A DNA stretch of 6,676 nucleotides from DASZYF01 sp035545535 (GCA_035545535.1 DASZYF010000091.1:1-6676), one strand, 5' to 3'. Counted from the stretch's first letter, positions 1-6,211 are shown. A program made the numbers and translations. Notes: a model not told the origin generated them from the sequence alone.

Positions 1-1
1 C

Positions 2-292
2 GGCGGTTTCGTGCCCCCGGCGAGCGTCGGCGGCGTGACGCCGCCCGAGCAGGCGGCCCCCGCGCCGGTCACCGCGCCGCAGATCGCTCCGGGCGCCGGG
101 TCCGCACCGCAGACCGTCGCGACCGCGCCCGTCGCGCTGTCCTCGGACACCGGCCAGCCGCTGTGGCTGTGGATCGTCGGCGGCATCGGCACCGCGCTGC
201 TGCTCGCCTCGCTCTCGCTGTCCCTCGGCGCTGCCCCGCCGGCCCCTGCGTCCGCCCGCTCGCACGTCCCCCTCCGAGGAGCTGCCCGATGA
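2..292 (+). CDS. C-terminal part of an unrecognised single-span membrane protein (5' end outside window)
   Basis: The reading frame is open from the left edge to the TGA at 290-292, so this is probably the tail of a longer gene. A GTG at 11 could in principle start it, but too little sequence lies ahead of it to judge a ribosome site. The visible part is a Pro/Ala/Val/Thr-rich low-complexity stretch, then one strongly hydrophobic segment encoded at about 161-229 (beginning LWLWIVGGIGTALLL), then a short Pro/Ala tail with three arginines. This fits an extracytoplasmic Pro-rich stalk, a membrane anchor and a short cytoplasmic end; the topology is inferred from the arginines. Its stop overlaps the start of the binding-protein gene as ATGA, so the two are probably translationally coupled. 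No family is recognised and no catalytic motif is visible. Codon use matches the neighbours. Confidence 0.6.
   Translation, partial: GGFVPPASVGGVTPPEQAAPAPVTAPQIAPGAGSAPQTVATAPVALSSDTGQPLWLWIVGGIGTALLLASLSLSLGAAPPAPASARSHVPLRGAAR
276..281 (+). promoter_or_regulatory. Ribosome binding site deciding the start of the binding-protein gene
   Basis: GAGGAG lies 7 nt before the ATG at 289. It decides the start: the same frame is open from a GTG at 163, but only the ATG at 289 has this site and is followed at once by a lipoprotein signal peptide. Confidence 0.75.
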
Positions 293-1869
293 CCCGCCTG
301 CGCCGCATCGTCCCGATCGTGCTCGCGGGCGCCGTCGCCGGAGCCGCGTGCGGCCTGTCGCCCGCGTCGCGCGATGCCGTCAAGGCCCAGCAGGGCGCGG
401 TCATCACCGGCCCCTCCGGTGCGGTGCCGGCGCCCGCCGGGGACGTCGGCACCGGCGACACGGGCACCGGGGACACCGGCACCGGGAGCACCGGCACGGG
501 CACGACGCCGACCACAGCGGCCACGGACGCCGCGCTCCCGGTCACGGGTGGCGGTGGCGGCGGCGTCGCGCCGGTCGGCGGTGGTGGTGGCACCACGGCG
601 GCGCCGGGCCAGCCGACGACCGGTCCGCGCGCGACCGCGTCCGCCGGCTCGACCGCACCGTCCGGCAAGGCGTCCGCGGCCGGCGGACCGTGCAGCACCG
701 ACGGTGGCAACTCCACCGGCGTGACGAAGACGACGCTCAACATCGGCGCGCACGCACCGCTCACCGGTACGGGCACGCCGTTCCCGAACACGTCGTTCCA
801 GGTCGGCTCGAAGATCTACTGGCAGGCGGCTGGGCACACGGTCTGCGGGCGGAAGGTCAGCGTCGACTTCCGCGACGACACCTACACGCCGTCCGGTGCC
901 CGCGCAGTGTGCGAGCCGGAGAGCCGGCAGGACTTCCTCGTCATCGGGCTCGCCGGCACCGACCAGATCCAGTCCTGCGCCACCGACCCGGTGCTCGACG
1001 GCTCGGGCACGCCCTACCTGTCCGGTGGTGTGACGACGAACGGACTCACCGGCCTGCCCAACTACTTCCCGGTCAGCCTCACCTACCAGCAGCAGGGGCC
1101 GCTGGTCGTGAAGGCCGCGCAGGCCAACGGCTACGCGACGCCCGCCAAGGTCGACAGCGGTCACCAGTGGGCGATCGTCACCGCGAACACGAAGAACTTC
1201 GACGACGCGACGCAGGGCATCACGGCGGCGCTCGACGCGGCCGGCATCACCTACAAGGTCCTGCGCGTCGACCAGAGCGGCAACTACGACGCCGCGGCGA
1301 CGTCGCAGGGGCAGAGCCTGGCGCTCAAGGGCTACCACACGATCTTCGTCGACACCGCCCCCGGCTACTTCGTCTTCATGACCGCGGGCTACTACAAGCA
1401 GAACCCGGTCGGCGACGCCATCTGGACCGGTCCGGGCATCACGTTCACCGAGCTCACCGTGGCCCAGCTCGCGTGCACGGCGACGGGCAGCCTCATCAAC
1501 AACAAGGCGTACTTCCTCGCTCCGGGACCGGGGCTGGACCACGCGACGCCGGACTTCATCGCTGCGGCCAAGGCAGCCAACAACGGCAAGTACGACGACA
1601 TCATGTGGAGCCTCTGGGGCCTGTCGCAGTCGATCTACCAGATGCTCACGAAGACGAGCGCCGCCGGTCCACTGACGCGGCAGTCGTTCATCAAGAACCT
1701 CTCCGGCTCGACCATCCCGAACGGCATCTACTCGCCGCTGGACTACCGGAGCTCGCACTTCGGCGGGACGGGGGCGTGGCTGCAACGGATGACCTGCTCC
1801 CAGAACGAGCCCGGGCAGAGCCAGCCGGGCACGTGGGTCACCGTCGGCTCCTCGCCGTACGTGCTCTGA
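289..1869 (+). CDS. Branched-chain amino acid-type ABC transporter substrate-binding lipoprotein (LivJ-like, Peripla_BP_6 family)
   Basis: This is the 526-residue extracytoplasmic receptor of the importer encoded just downstream. Residues 1-20 form a signal peptide (MTRLRRIVPIVLAGAVAGAA) followed by Cys21, the likely lipidated residue. The -3 position is Gly, not the usual Leu/Val/Ile, so the lipobox is imperfect. Residues 22-143 are a very long low-complexity linker rich in Gly, Thr, Ala and Pro, including four GTG[D/S/T]T repeats at 54-73. The binding domain runs from about 144 to 526. It opens with TLNIGAHAPLTGTG, the usual first strand and ligand loop of LivJ-like proteins, and also has GLAGTDQIQSC and GGVTTNGLTG. 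Cysteines 135, 186, 208, 230, 396 and 503 could form disulfides outside the cell. LivJ-like proteins are usually about 370-420 residues; the excess here is the linker. The ATG at 289 overlaps the preceding stop. The ligand is unknown; the family also binds urea, amides and aromatic acids. Confidence 0.9.
   Translation: MTRLRRIVPIVLAGAVAGAACGLSPASRDAVKAQQGAVITGPSGAVPAPAGDVGTGDTGTGDTGTGSTGTGTTPTTAATDAALPVTGGGGGGVAPVGGGGGTTAAPGQPTTGPRATASAGSTAPSGKASAAGGPCSTDGGNSTGVTKTTLNIGAHAPLTGTGTPFPNTSFQVGSKIYWQAAGHTVCGRKVSVDFRDDTYTPSGARAVCEPESRQDFLVIGLAGTDQIQSCATDPVLDGSGTPYLSGGVTTNGLTGLPNYFPVSLTYQQQGPLVVKAAQANGYATPAKVDSGHQWAIVTANTKNFDDATQGITAALDAAGITYKVLRVDQSGNYDAAATSQGQSLALKGYHTIFVDTAPGYFVFMTAGYYKQNPVGDAIWTGPGITFTELTVAQLACTATGSLINNKAYFLAPGPGLDHATPDFIAAAKAANNGKYDDIMWSLWGLSQSIYQMLTKTSAAGPLTRQSFIKNLSGSTIPNGIYSPLDYRSSHFGGTGAWLQRMTCSQNEPGQSQPGTWVTVGSSPYVL
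448..507 (+). repeat. Four degenerate 15-bp tandem repeats in the lipoprotein linker
   Basis: Units begin at 448, 463, 478 and 493, each starting GGCAC and encoding GTGDT, GTGDT, GTGST and GTGTT. The array is in frame, so gain or loss of a unit would change linker length without breaking the protein. A second low-complexity stretch follows at about 547-592, encoding two Gly runs around VAPV. Confidence 0.85.
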
Positions 1870-1878
1870 CGGTTGCCG

Positions 1879-2835
1879 GTGAACCCGTTGCTCCTGGCGC
1901 CGACGGTCGACACCCAGGCGCACGTCGTCGCGCCCCTGGTGAACGGCCTGTTCACGGGCTGCGCGTACGGCCTCGTCGCGCTCGGCCTGGTGCTGCTCTA
2001 CCGCAGCAGCCGCATCTTCAACTTCGCGCAGGGCGAGTTCGCCAGCGTCGGCGCGTTCGTCGCTTCGGCGTTCATCACCGGTGAGGGCTTCCTGCCGAAG
2101 CTGCCGTACCCGTTCGCGATGATCGGAGGCGTCGTCGCCGCGGTGCTCATCGCGCTCGTCACCGAACGGGCCGTGGTGCAGCCCCTGTTCTCGCGGCCGC
2201 GCGTCGTGCTGGTGGTGGGCACGGTAGGCGTTGCTCTGCTGCTCATCGCGCTCGAAGGCATCGTGTTCCCCGGCGCCGGACGTCTGCTGCCACCGATCAG
2301 CAAGGCGCTCGGCACCGGCGACACGCCCTTCAAGGTCGATGGCATCCGCATCAGCTCCACCAACCTCCTCGAGCTGGGTGCGTTGGTCACCCTCGGCCTG
2401 CTCTCGGTCGTCTTCTTCCGGTTCTCGGCCCTCGGCACGGCGATCCTCGCGGTCAGCCAGGACGTGACCGCCGCGCGCGTCGTCGGCATCAGCGTGTCGC
2501 GGGTGTCGATGCTGACCTGGGGGTTGGCGGGCTTCCTCGCCGGCGTCGGCGGCGTCGTCGTCGGGTCCGACGAGGCGTTCCTGCCCGGCAAGTTCACCGG
2601 CCTCGTCCTCGTCCCGGCCTTCGCCGCTGCCGTCCTCGGCGGGATGACGAGCATGCCGGGCGCGTTCCTCGGCGGCATCCTCCTCGGTGAGGTCCAGGCG
2701 TTCGGCAACGCCGACGGGCTCGTGTGGCCCGGGCTGCGCTCGCTCCAGGGAGGCCAGGCTGAGCTGCTCGTCTTCCTGGTCGTGCTCGTCGTGCTGCTCG
2801 TCCGGCCGCGCGGGCTGCTCGGCAAGGACGCCTGA
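1879..2835 (+). CDS. livH: Branched-chain amino acid-type ABC transporter permease, LivH-like
   Basis: This is one of two channel-forming membrane subunits, 318 residues if started at the GTG at 1879. A TTG at 1873 is an alternative adding two residues. GTG is preferred because a weak GACGG lies 6 nt before it, but support for either is poor. The LivH signature is clear: an N-terminal helix GLFTGCAYGLVALGLVLLY leading into RIFNFAQGEF (residues 45-54). About eight hydrophobic segments follow. The loop near residues 191-204 (AVSQDVTAARVVGI), followed by a Gly-rich helix, is the EAA-like site that docks on an ATPase subunit. The end VLLVRPRGLLGKDA is also typical. The length is close to the usual 290-310. 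It lies in the same frame as the binding-protein gene, only 9 nt after its TGA, and its own stop overlaps the livM start by one base (TGATG). Confidence 0.93.
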   Translation: MNPLLLAPTVDTQAHVVAPLVNGLFTGCAYGLVALGLVLLYRSSRIFNFAQGEFASVGAFVASAFITGEGFLPKLPYPFAMIGGVVAAVLIALVTERAVVQPLFSRPRVVLVVGTVGVALLLIALEGIVFPGAGRLLPPISKALGTGDTPFKVDGIRISSTNLLELGALVTLGLLSVVFFRFSALGTAILAVSQDVTAARVVGISVSRVSMLTWGLAGFLAGVGGVVVGSDEAFLPGKFTGLVLVPAFAAAVLGGMTSMPGAFLGGILLGEVQAFGNADGLVWPGLRSLQGGQAELLVFLVVLVVLLVRPRGLLGKDA

Positions 2836-3953
2836 TGACGGCCTCGGCGATCGCCACGCCCGGTCCCTTCACGACGCTGAAGGTCCGGGTCGGATGGAGT
2901 GGCGCGGTGCTGCGAGCCCTGGTCGTCGGCGGGATCGGCGCCCTCGTGGTGTGGGCGTGCTTCTACGACAAGACGGCCCTCGACGCGTCGCGTGCCGCGA
3001 CGTACGCCGTGGTCGGTCTCTCGATGAACGTCCTCGTCGGCTACACCGGTCAGCTCTCTCTCGGGCAGCAGGGCTTCGTCGCCCTCGGCGGCATGGTCGC
3101 GGCCAACGTCGCCCACACCGGCACCGCGGCCGCAGACCCATGGCGGTTCGCGTTCTGCTTCCTCGCCGCGGGTGCCGTCACCGCCGTCGCCGCGTTCCTG
3201 CTGGGTGTCGTCGCGCTGCGGGTCCAAGGCCTCTACTTCGCGTTGCTCACCCTCATCTTCGGCAGCACCATCGTCGACACCCTGCTGTCCCAGCCCTCGC
3301 TCAACGGCCAGGGCACCGGACTGCCCGCCAACAACCCGACGTTCCTGCGCGGAGACACGCGGTTCGCCTTGTTCTGCTTCGCGGTGCTCGCGGTGTGCGT
3401 GTACGTCGACCGCCGGGTCGTCGCGTCGAAGGTGGGCCGTTCCTTCGTGGCACTGCGCGAGGACGAGCGGGCAGCGCAGGCGTTCGGCATCAACGTCCGC
3501 TCGGCGAAGCTGCTCGCCTTCGCCCTCGCCGGCGCGCTGGCCGGGATCGCCGGCGGCCTCTACGCCTTCGCGAGCCACCAGTTCAGCCAGAAGGACTTCA
3601 CCGACGTCCCCGGCTTCAACCTCGCACTGACCTTCGTCGTCATGGCCGTCGTCGGCGGGCTCGGCTCCCGGGCGGGCGTCGTCGTCGGCTCGGCGTTCTT
3701 CGCCGTCCTGCCCGACCTCCTCCACCACGTCTTCACGTGGCTCGGGGGCGGGACGTACTACGGCGACCACTCCGGCTTCCTCACCGGCCTCGTCGGCGCG
3801 CTCTTGCTGCTGCAGACGCTGATCATGAACCCGGGTGGCCTCGGTCAGGTGCTGCGGCCGGTCACCCGCTGGCTCGGCGGCGGGCCACTGTTCGTCGACA
3901 AGCACGAGACGTTCGTGCTGCCCGGCACCGGCACGGGGAGCATGCGTGTCTGA
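2835..3953 (+). CDS. livM: Branched-chain amino acid-type ABC transporter permease, LivM-like
   Basis: This is the second membrane subunit of the importer, 372 residues. It starts at the ATG at 2835, which shares a base with the livH stop; AAGGA at 2824-2828 sits 6 nt ahead and supports it. The LivM hallmark is at residues 61-86, with GLSMNVLVGYTGQLSLG followed by QQGFVALGG; the family norm is GLNLLVGYTGQLSLGHAAF or similar. A first hydrophobic helix at about 25-43 precedes it, and eight or so further membrane segments follow. LREDERAAQAFGIN (207-220), followed by a Gly/Ala-rich helix, is the cytoplasmic EAA-like loop expected to contact the ATPases. FVVMAVVGGLGSRAGVVVGS is also typical of the family. 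The last 40 or so residues after the final helix (GGLGQVLRPVTRW to the end) are hydrophilic and presumably cytoplasmic. The C-terminus overlaps livG by 8 bp. Confidence 0.93.
   Translation: MTASAIATPGPFTTLKVRVGWSGAVLRALVVGGIGALVVWACFYDKTALDASRAATYAVVGLSMNVLVGYTGQLSLGQQGFVALGGMVAANVAHTGTAAADPWRFAFCFLAAGAVTAVAAFLLGVVALRVQGLYFALLTLIFGSTIVDTLLSQPSLNGQGTGLPANNPTFLRGDTRFALFCFAVLAVCVYVDRRVVASKVGRSFVALREDERAAQAFGINVRSAKLLAFALAGALAGIAGGLYAFASHQFSQKDFTDVPGFNLALTFVVMAVVGGLGSRAGVVVGSAFFAVLPDLLHHVFTWLGGGTYYGDHSGFLTGLVGALLLLQTLIMNPGGLGQVLRPVTRWLGGGPLFVDKHETFVLPGTGTGSMRV
3935..3940 (+). promoter_or_regulatory. Ribosome binding site for livG
   Basis: GGGGAG lies 5 nt before the GTG at 3946, inside the livM coding sequence. 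It fixes the livG start; the frame is open back to an ATG at 3835, but that would force a much longer overlap with livM. Confidence 0.65.
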
Positions 3954-4833
3954 CCGCGCGAAGGGCACCGTCCTCGACGTCGACGGCGTCTCCATCCGGT
4001 TCGGCGGCTTGCAGGTGCTGCGCGGGCTGACGATGGCCGTCGGGGAGTGGGAGATCGTCGGGCTCATCGGGCCCAACGGCGCCGGCAAGACCACCGCGTT
4101 CAACTGCGTGACGGGCTTCTACAAGGCCGACGAGGGGTCCATCACCCACCGCGGGCAGGACATCACCCGCCTGCCGGTGCACAAGCGCGCGGCGCGCGGC
4201 CTGGGCCGCACGTTCCAGAACGTCGGCATGGTCAAGACGGCGACGGCGCTCGAGAACCTCAAGACGGCCCAGCACGCGCGCATCGCGTACGGCGCGGTCG
4301 CCGGCATCCTCGGCACCGGCGGCGTGCGCGAGGAGGAGAAGGCGCTCGCGCGACGCGCCGACGCGATCCTCGAGCTCGTCGGCCTCACGCACTTCCGCGA
4401 CACGGTCGTCGCGTCGCTGCCCTACGGCGTCACGAAGCTGCTGGAGGTCGGCTGCGCGCTGGCCACCGACCCCGACGTGCTGCTGCTCGACGAGCCGTCG
4501 TCCGGCATGGGCCCGGAGGAGGCCCACGAGCTCGGTGACCGGCTGCTCGACCTGCGGCGCGAGCTCGGCCTCACGATCCTGCTCATCGAGCACCACGTGC
4601 CGCTCGTCACGCGGGTCTGCGACTACGTGTACGTGCTGTCGTCCGGTCGCATGCTCGCCGAAGGATCGCCGGACGAGGTGCGCAACCACCCCGAGGTCAT
4701 CGCGGCCTACCTCGGCGGCGAAGCCCCCGAGGCCCTCGCGGCGACGACCGAGGATGCGGAGACGACTGCCATCGAGGTCATCACGCAGGAAGCGCTCAAG
4801 GCGGCCAAGCGCGCCCGGAAGAAGGCGTCATGA
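3946..4833 (+). CDS. livG: Branched-chain amino acid-type ABC transporter ATP-binding protein, LivG-like
   Basis: This is one of the paired cytoplasmic ATPases, 295 residues from the GTG at 3946. Walker A is GPNGAGKT (42-49), the Q-loop Gln is Gln91 in RTFQN, Walker B is VLLLDEP with Asp182 and Glu183, and His216 in LLIEHH is the switch histidine. The D-loop SSGMGPEE and the ending EVIAAYLGGE are LivG-like. The ABC signature at 158-170 reads LPYGVTKLLEVGC, in place of LSYGxQRRLEIAR: Pro replaces Ser, Val replaces the residue before Gln, and there is no Gln. Trp35 occupies a position usually Gly, just before the Walker A strand. After residue 258 a hydrophilic tail of about 37 residues follows, first acidic then basic (AAKRARKKAS), beyond the usual LivG end at about 255. 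It overlaps livM by 8 bp and livF by 4 bp. The family call is firm; full ATPase activity is inferred from intact Walker residues. Confidence 0.93.
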   Translation: MSDRAKGTVLDVDGVSIRFGGLQVLRGLTMAVGEWEIVGLIGPNGAGKTTAFNCVTGFYKADEGSITHRGQDITRLPVHKRAARGLGRTFQNVGMVKTATALENLKTAQHARIAYGAVAGILGTGGVREEEKALARRADAILELVGLTHFRDTVVASLPYGVTKLLEVGCALATDPDVLLLDEPSSGMGPEEAHELGDRLLDLRRELGLTILLIEHHVPLVTRVCDYVYVLSSGRMLAEGSPDEVRNHPEVIAAYLGGEAPEALAATTEDAETTAIEVITQEALKAAKRARKKAS

Positions 4834-5537
4834 GCCTGCTCGAGGTCGTCGACCTGCGCACCGGCTACGGCTCGCTGCCGGTGCTGCAGGGCCTCACGTT
4901 CACCGTCGAGGAGGGGTCGGTCGCGGTCGTCCTCGGGCTCAACGGCGCCGGCAAGAGCACCACGGTCAACGCGCTCGCCGGCCTGCTGCCGGTCTGGGGC
5001 GGCGTCGTCCTGTTCGACGGCCGCGACGTCACCAAGCACGACGCGACGCGCATGGTGACCGCCGGCGTCGCGCTGTCCCCTGAGGGCCGTCGGGTCTTCC
5101 CGCAGCTGAGCGTCGAGACGAACCTCCGCCTCGGTGCGTGGACGCGTCGCCGCCAGCGGGCCGCGATCTCCGCGGCGCTCGACCGCGTGTACGGCTACTT
5201 CCCGCGCCTCGACGAGCGACGCGCGCAGCTCGCCGGCACGCTCTCCGGCGGCGAGCAGCAGATGCTCGCCATCGGCCGCGCGCTGATGAGCGCGCCGAAG
5301 CTGCTGCTCGTCGACGAGGCGTCGCTCGGGCTTTCCCCGAAGCTCGCGCAGACCGTGTTCGAGGTCGTGCGCACGATCGCCGACGACGGCACGACGGTCA
5401 TCGTGGTCGAGCAGAACGTCGGGGTGCTGCCGTACGCGGACACCGCGCTGGTGCTGGAGAAGGGCGCGCTGACCTACGCGGGCAGCGCCGCCGAGCTCGA
5501 GCGGACCGGCGACCTGCGCGCGACCTACCTCGGTTAG
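4830..5537 (+). CDS. livF: Branched-chain amino acid-type ABC transporter ATP-binding protein, LivF-like
   Basis: This is the second ATPase, 235 residues, a normal length for LivF. It starts at an ATG overlapping the livG stop (ATGA), with GGAAGAAGG at 4817-4825 four nt ahead. Walker A is GLNGAGKST (36-44). The family-specific stretch SPEGRRVFPQLSVETNL (83-99) is clear. The signature is LSGGEQQ (138-144), and Walker B is LLLVDEAS with Asp162 and Glu163. Ala164 replaces the Pro of the near-universal DEPS, although the following LGLSP is standard. VEQN at 193-196 has Gln where most ABC ATPases carry the switch histidine, which is normal for LivF. The TAG stop at 5535-5537 overlaps the stop of the gene on the opposite strand, and no intrinsic terminator is visible after it. 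Confidence 0.94.
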   Translation: MSLLEVVDLRTGYGSLPVLQGLTFTVEEGSVAVVLGLNGAGKSTTVNALAGLLPVWGGVVLFDGRDVTKHDATRMVTAGVALSPEGRRVFPQLSVETNLRLGAWTRRRQRAAISAALDRVYGYFPRLDERRAQLAGTLSGGEQQMLAIGRALMSAPKLLLVDEASLGLSPKLAQTVFEVVRTIADDGTTVIVVEQNVGVLPYADTALVLEKGALTYAGSAAELERTGDLRATYLG

Positions 5538-6130
5538 CGGCCGGTCGCCGCGGGCTTGCAGACCCGGCACGGCGCCAGGCCCTGCGCCCGTGCCTCCGCG
5601 ACGGTGAGCGCGGGCAGTGCGTCGCGCCCGGCGATGAGCCGGCAGTCGCTGCGGTGGTACGAGCCGGGCCCCGCGAGCACCAGGCCGGTCGCGTCGTCGG
5701 GGGAGCGGGTGCCAGTGGTCAGCGGCGAGGTCGTGAGCTGCACCTCGATGAGCCGCTCGAGGTGGCCCTCGATGCTGCGGCGGTCGTCGCGGCCGGACTG
5801 CACGATCAGCAGCGACGAGCCGATGACCACGAGGGCCAGGCCGAGGATGCCGCCGCTGATGAGGTAGGGGAACTGTTGGTTGAGCGACACCCGGCCGTTG
5901 ACGCGGCCGTCGGCGGCCCCCGCGGCGCCGAGCGCGATGAGCAGGATCCCGATGCCGATGAGCAGCACCGCGGTCTTGGCGTGGAAGCGCGCCAGCACGA
6001 GGGCGATGCGGTCAAGGCGCCGGGTCAGGCTCCCGGGCTCCTTGGAGACCGGGCCGAGGTGCGTCACGTGCGGGGGCGGCGTGAAGGGCGATACCTCCGA
6101 CGACGTACCCGGCTCGGGCGACGTGCTCAT
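5534..6130 (-). CDS. Uncharacterised two-helix membrane protein with C-terminal YHxxxC-x24-CxxC putative metal-binding motif
   Basis: The protein has 198 residues. The ATG at 6130-6128 is chosen because GGGAGG lies 6 nt ahead; the frame is open back to 6460, but that extension runs antisense through the neighbouring deacetylase gene. Residues 1-33 are hydrophilic and Pro/Ser-rich. Two hydrophobic helices lie at about 53-73 and 87-110, joined by a short polar loop (DGRVNGRVSLNQQ). A charged segment RDDRRSIEGHLERLIEVQL (114-132) could be amphipathic or coiled. The C-terminal 50 residues hold Tyr158-His159-x3-Cys163-x24-Cys188-x2-Cys191, with AEARAQGLAPCRVC around the last pair. This spacing recalls the zinc site of the Ada DNA-repair protein N-domain (YH..C ... 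A..G..PC..C) and similar short tails in actinobacterial proteins; binding of zinc is inferred. Positive charges suggest both ends are cytoplasmic. No enzyme domain is seen. It is not part of the transporter unit, being convergent with livF. Confidence 0.85.
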   Translation of the reverse strand: MSTSPEPGTSSEVSPFTPPPHVTHLGPVSKEPGSLTRRLDRIALVLARFHAKTAVLLIGIGILLIALGAAGAADGRVNGRVSLNQQFPYLISGGILGLALVVIGSSLLIVQSGRDDRRSIEGHLERLIEVQLTTSPLTTGTRSPDDATGLVLAGPGSYHRSDCRLIAGRDALPALTVAEARAQGLAPCRVCKPAATGR

Positions 6131-6136
6131 GCCTGA

Positions 6137-6142
6137 CCTCCC
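6137..6142 (-). promoter_or_regulatory. Ribosome binding site of the two-helix membrane protein
   Basis: The minus strand reads GGGAGG, 6 nt before the ATG at 6130-6128. It is the strongest such site in the window and fixes that start. Confidence 0.75.
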
Positions 6143-6185
6143 GTGGGTGATGCGCTCACCGTAGGGGTTCGCGCCCCGTTCCCGT

Positions 6186-6211
6186 TGTCCTGCTGTCGGG
6201 GGCGTCGGACA
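6186..6211. repeat. Interrupted inverted repeat TGTCC-N16-GGACA ahead of the deacetylase
   Basis: The perfect 5-bp arms at 6186-6190 and 6207-6211 have centres 21 bp apart, about two helical turns. A second pair, CTGTC at 6193-6197 and GACAG at 6208-6212, overlaps it. The position, ending 10 bp before the start codon, would suit an operator, but arms this short arise easily by chance in GC-rich DNA. Confidence 0.25.

Noticed and set aside
163..288. Longer N-terminus for the substrate-binding protein from the GTG at 163
   Set aside because: The extra residues are Arg/Pro-rich, lie within the preceding gene, and would bury the signal peptide. GAGGAG correctly precedes the ATG at 289.
535..549. 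LPVTG sortase-like motif at residues 83-87 of the binding protein
   Set aside because: Sorting signals sit at the C-terminus, followed by a hydrophobic helix and basic residues. This one is inside an N-terminal linker followed by glycines, so it is most likely a chance match in Pro/Thr/Gly-rich sequence.
348..2084. Open frame of 578 codons on the plus strand overlapping the receptor gene
   Set aside because: The translation is dominated by Arg, Gly and His and has no domain. The receptor frame has a signal peptide, ligand-loop motifs and a ribosome site.
1998..4103. Open frame of 701 codons on the minus strand
   Set aside because: It lies antisense to livH, livM and livG, which have clear family motifs. 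The translation is Arg/Glu/Pro-rich low complexity with no recognisable domain, as expected for a shadow frame in high-GC DNA.
289..5537. Urea transporter (UrtABCDE) reading of the five-gene cluster
   Set aside because: The subunit order is the same in both systems, but I see no urease or Urt-specific neighbours, and the receptor does not resemble UrtA closely enough by eye. It is not excluded, so the substrate is left open.
4707..5570. Minus-strand open frame of 287 codons opposite livF
   Set aside because: It has no recognisable domain and an Arg/Ala/Asp-rich shadow composition; livF on the other strand has all the ABC ATPase motifs.
5538..5600. Search for an intrinsic terminator after livF
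   Set aside because: There are short GC inverted matches near GCGGCCGGTCGCCGC but no T-run on either strand, and the sequence is coding on the minus strand.
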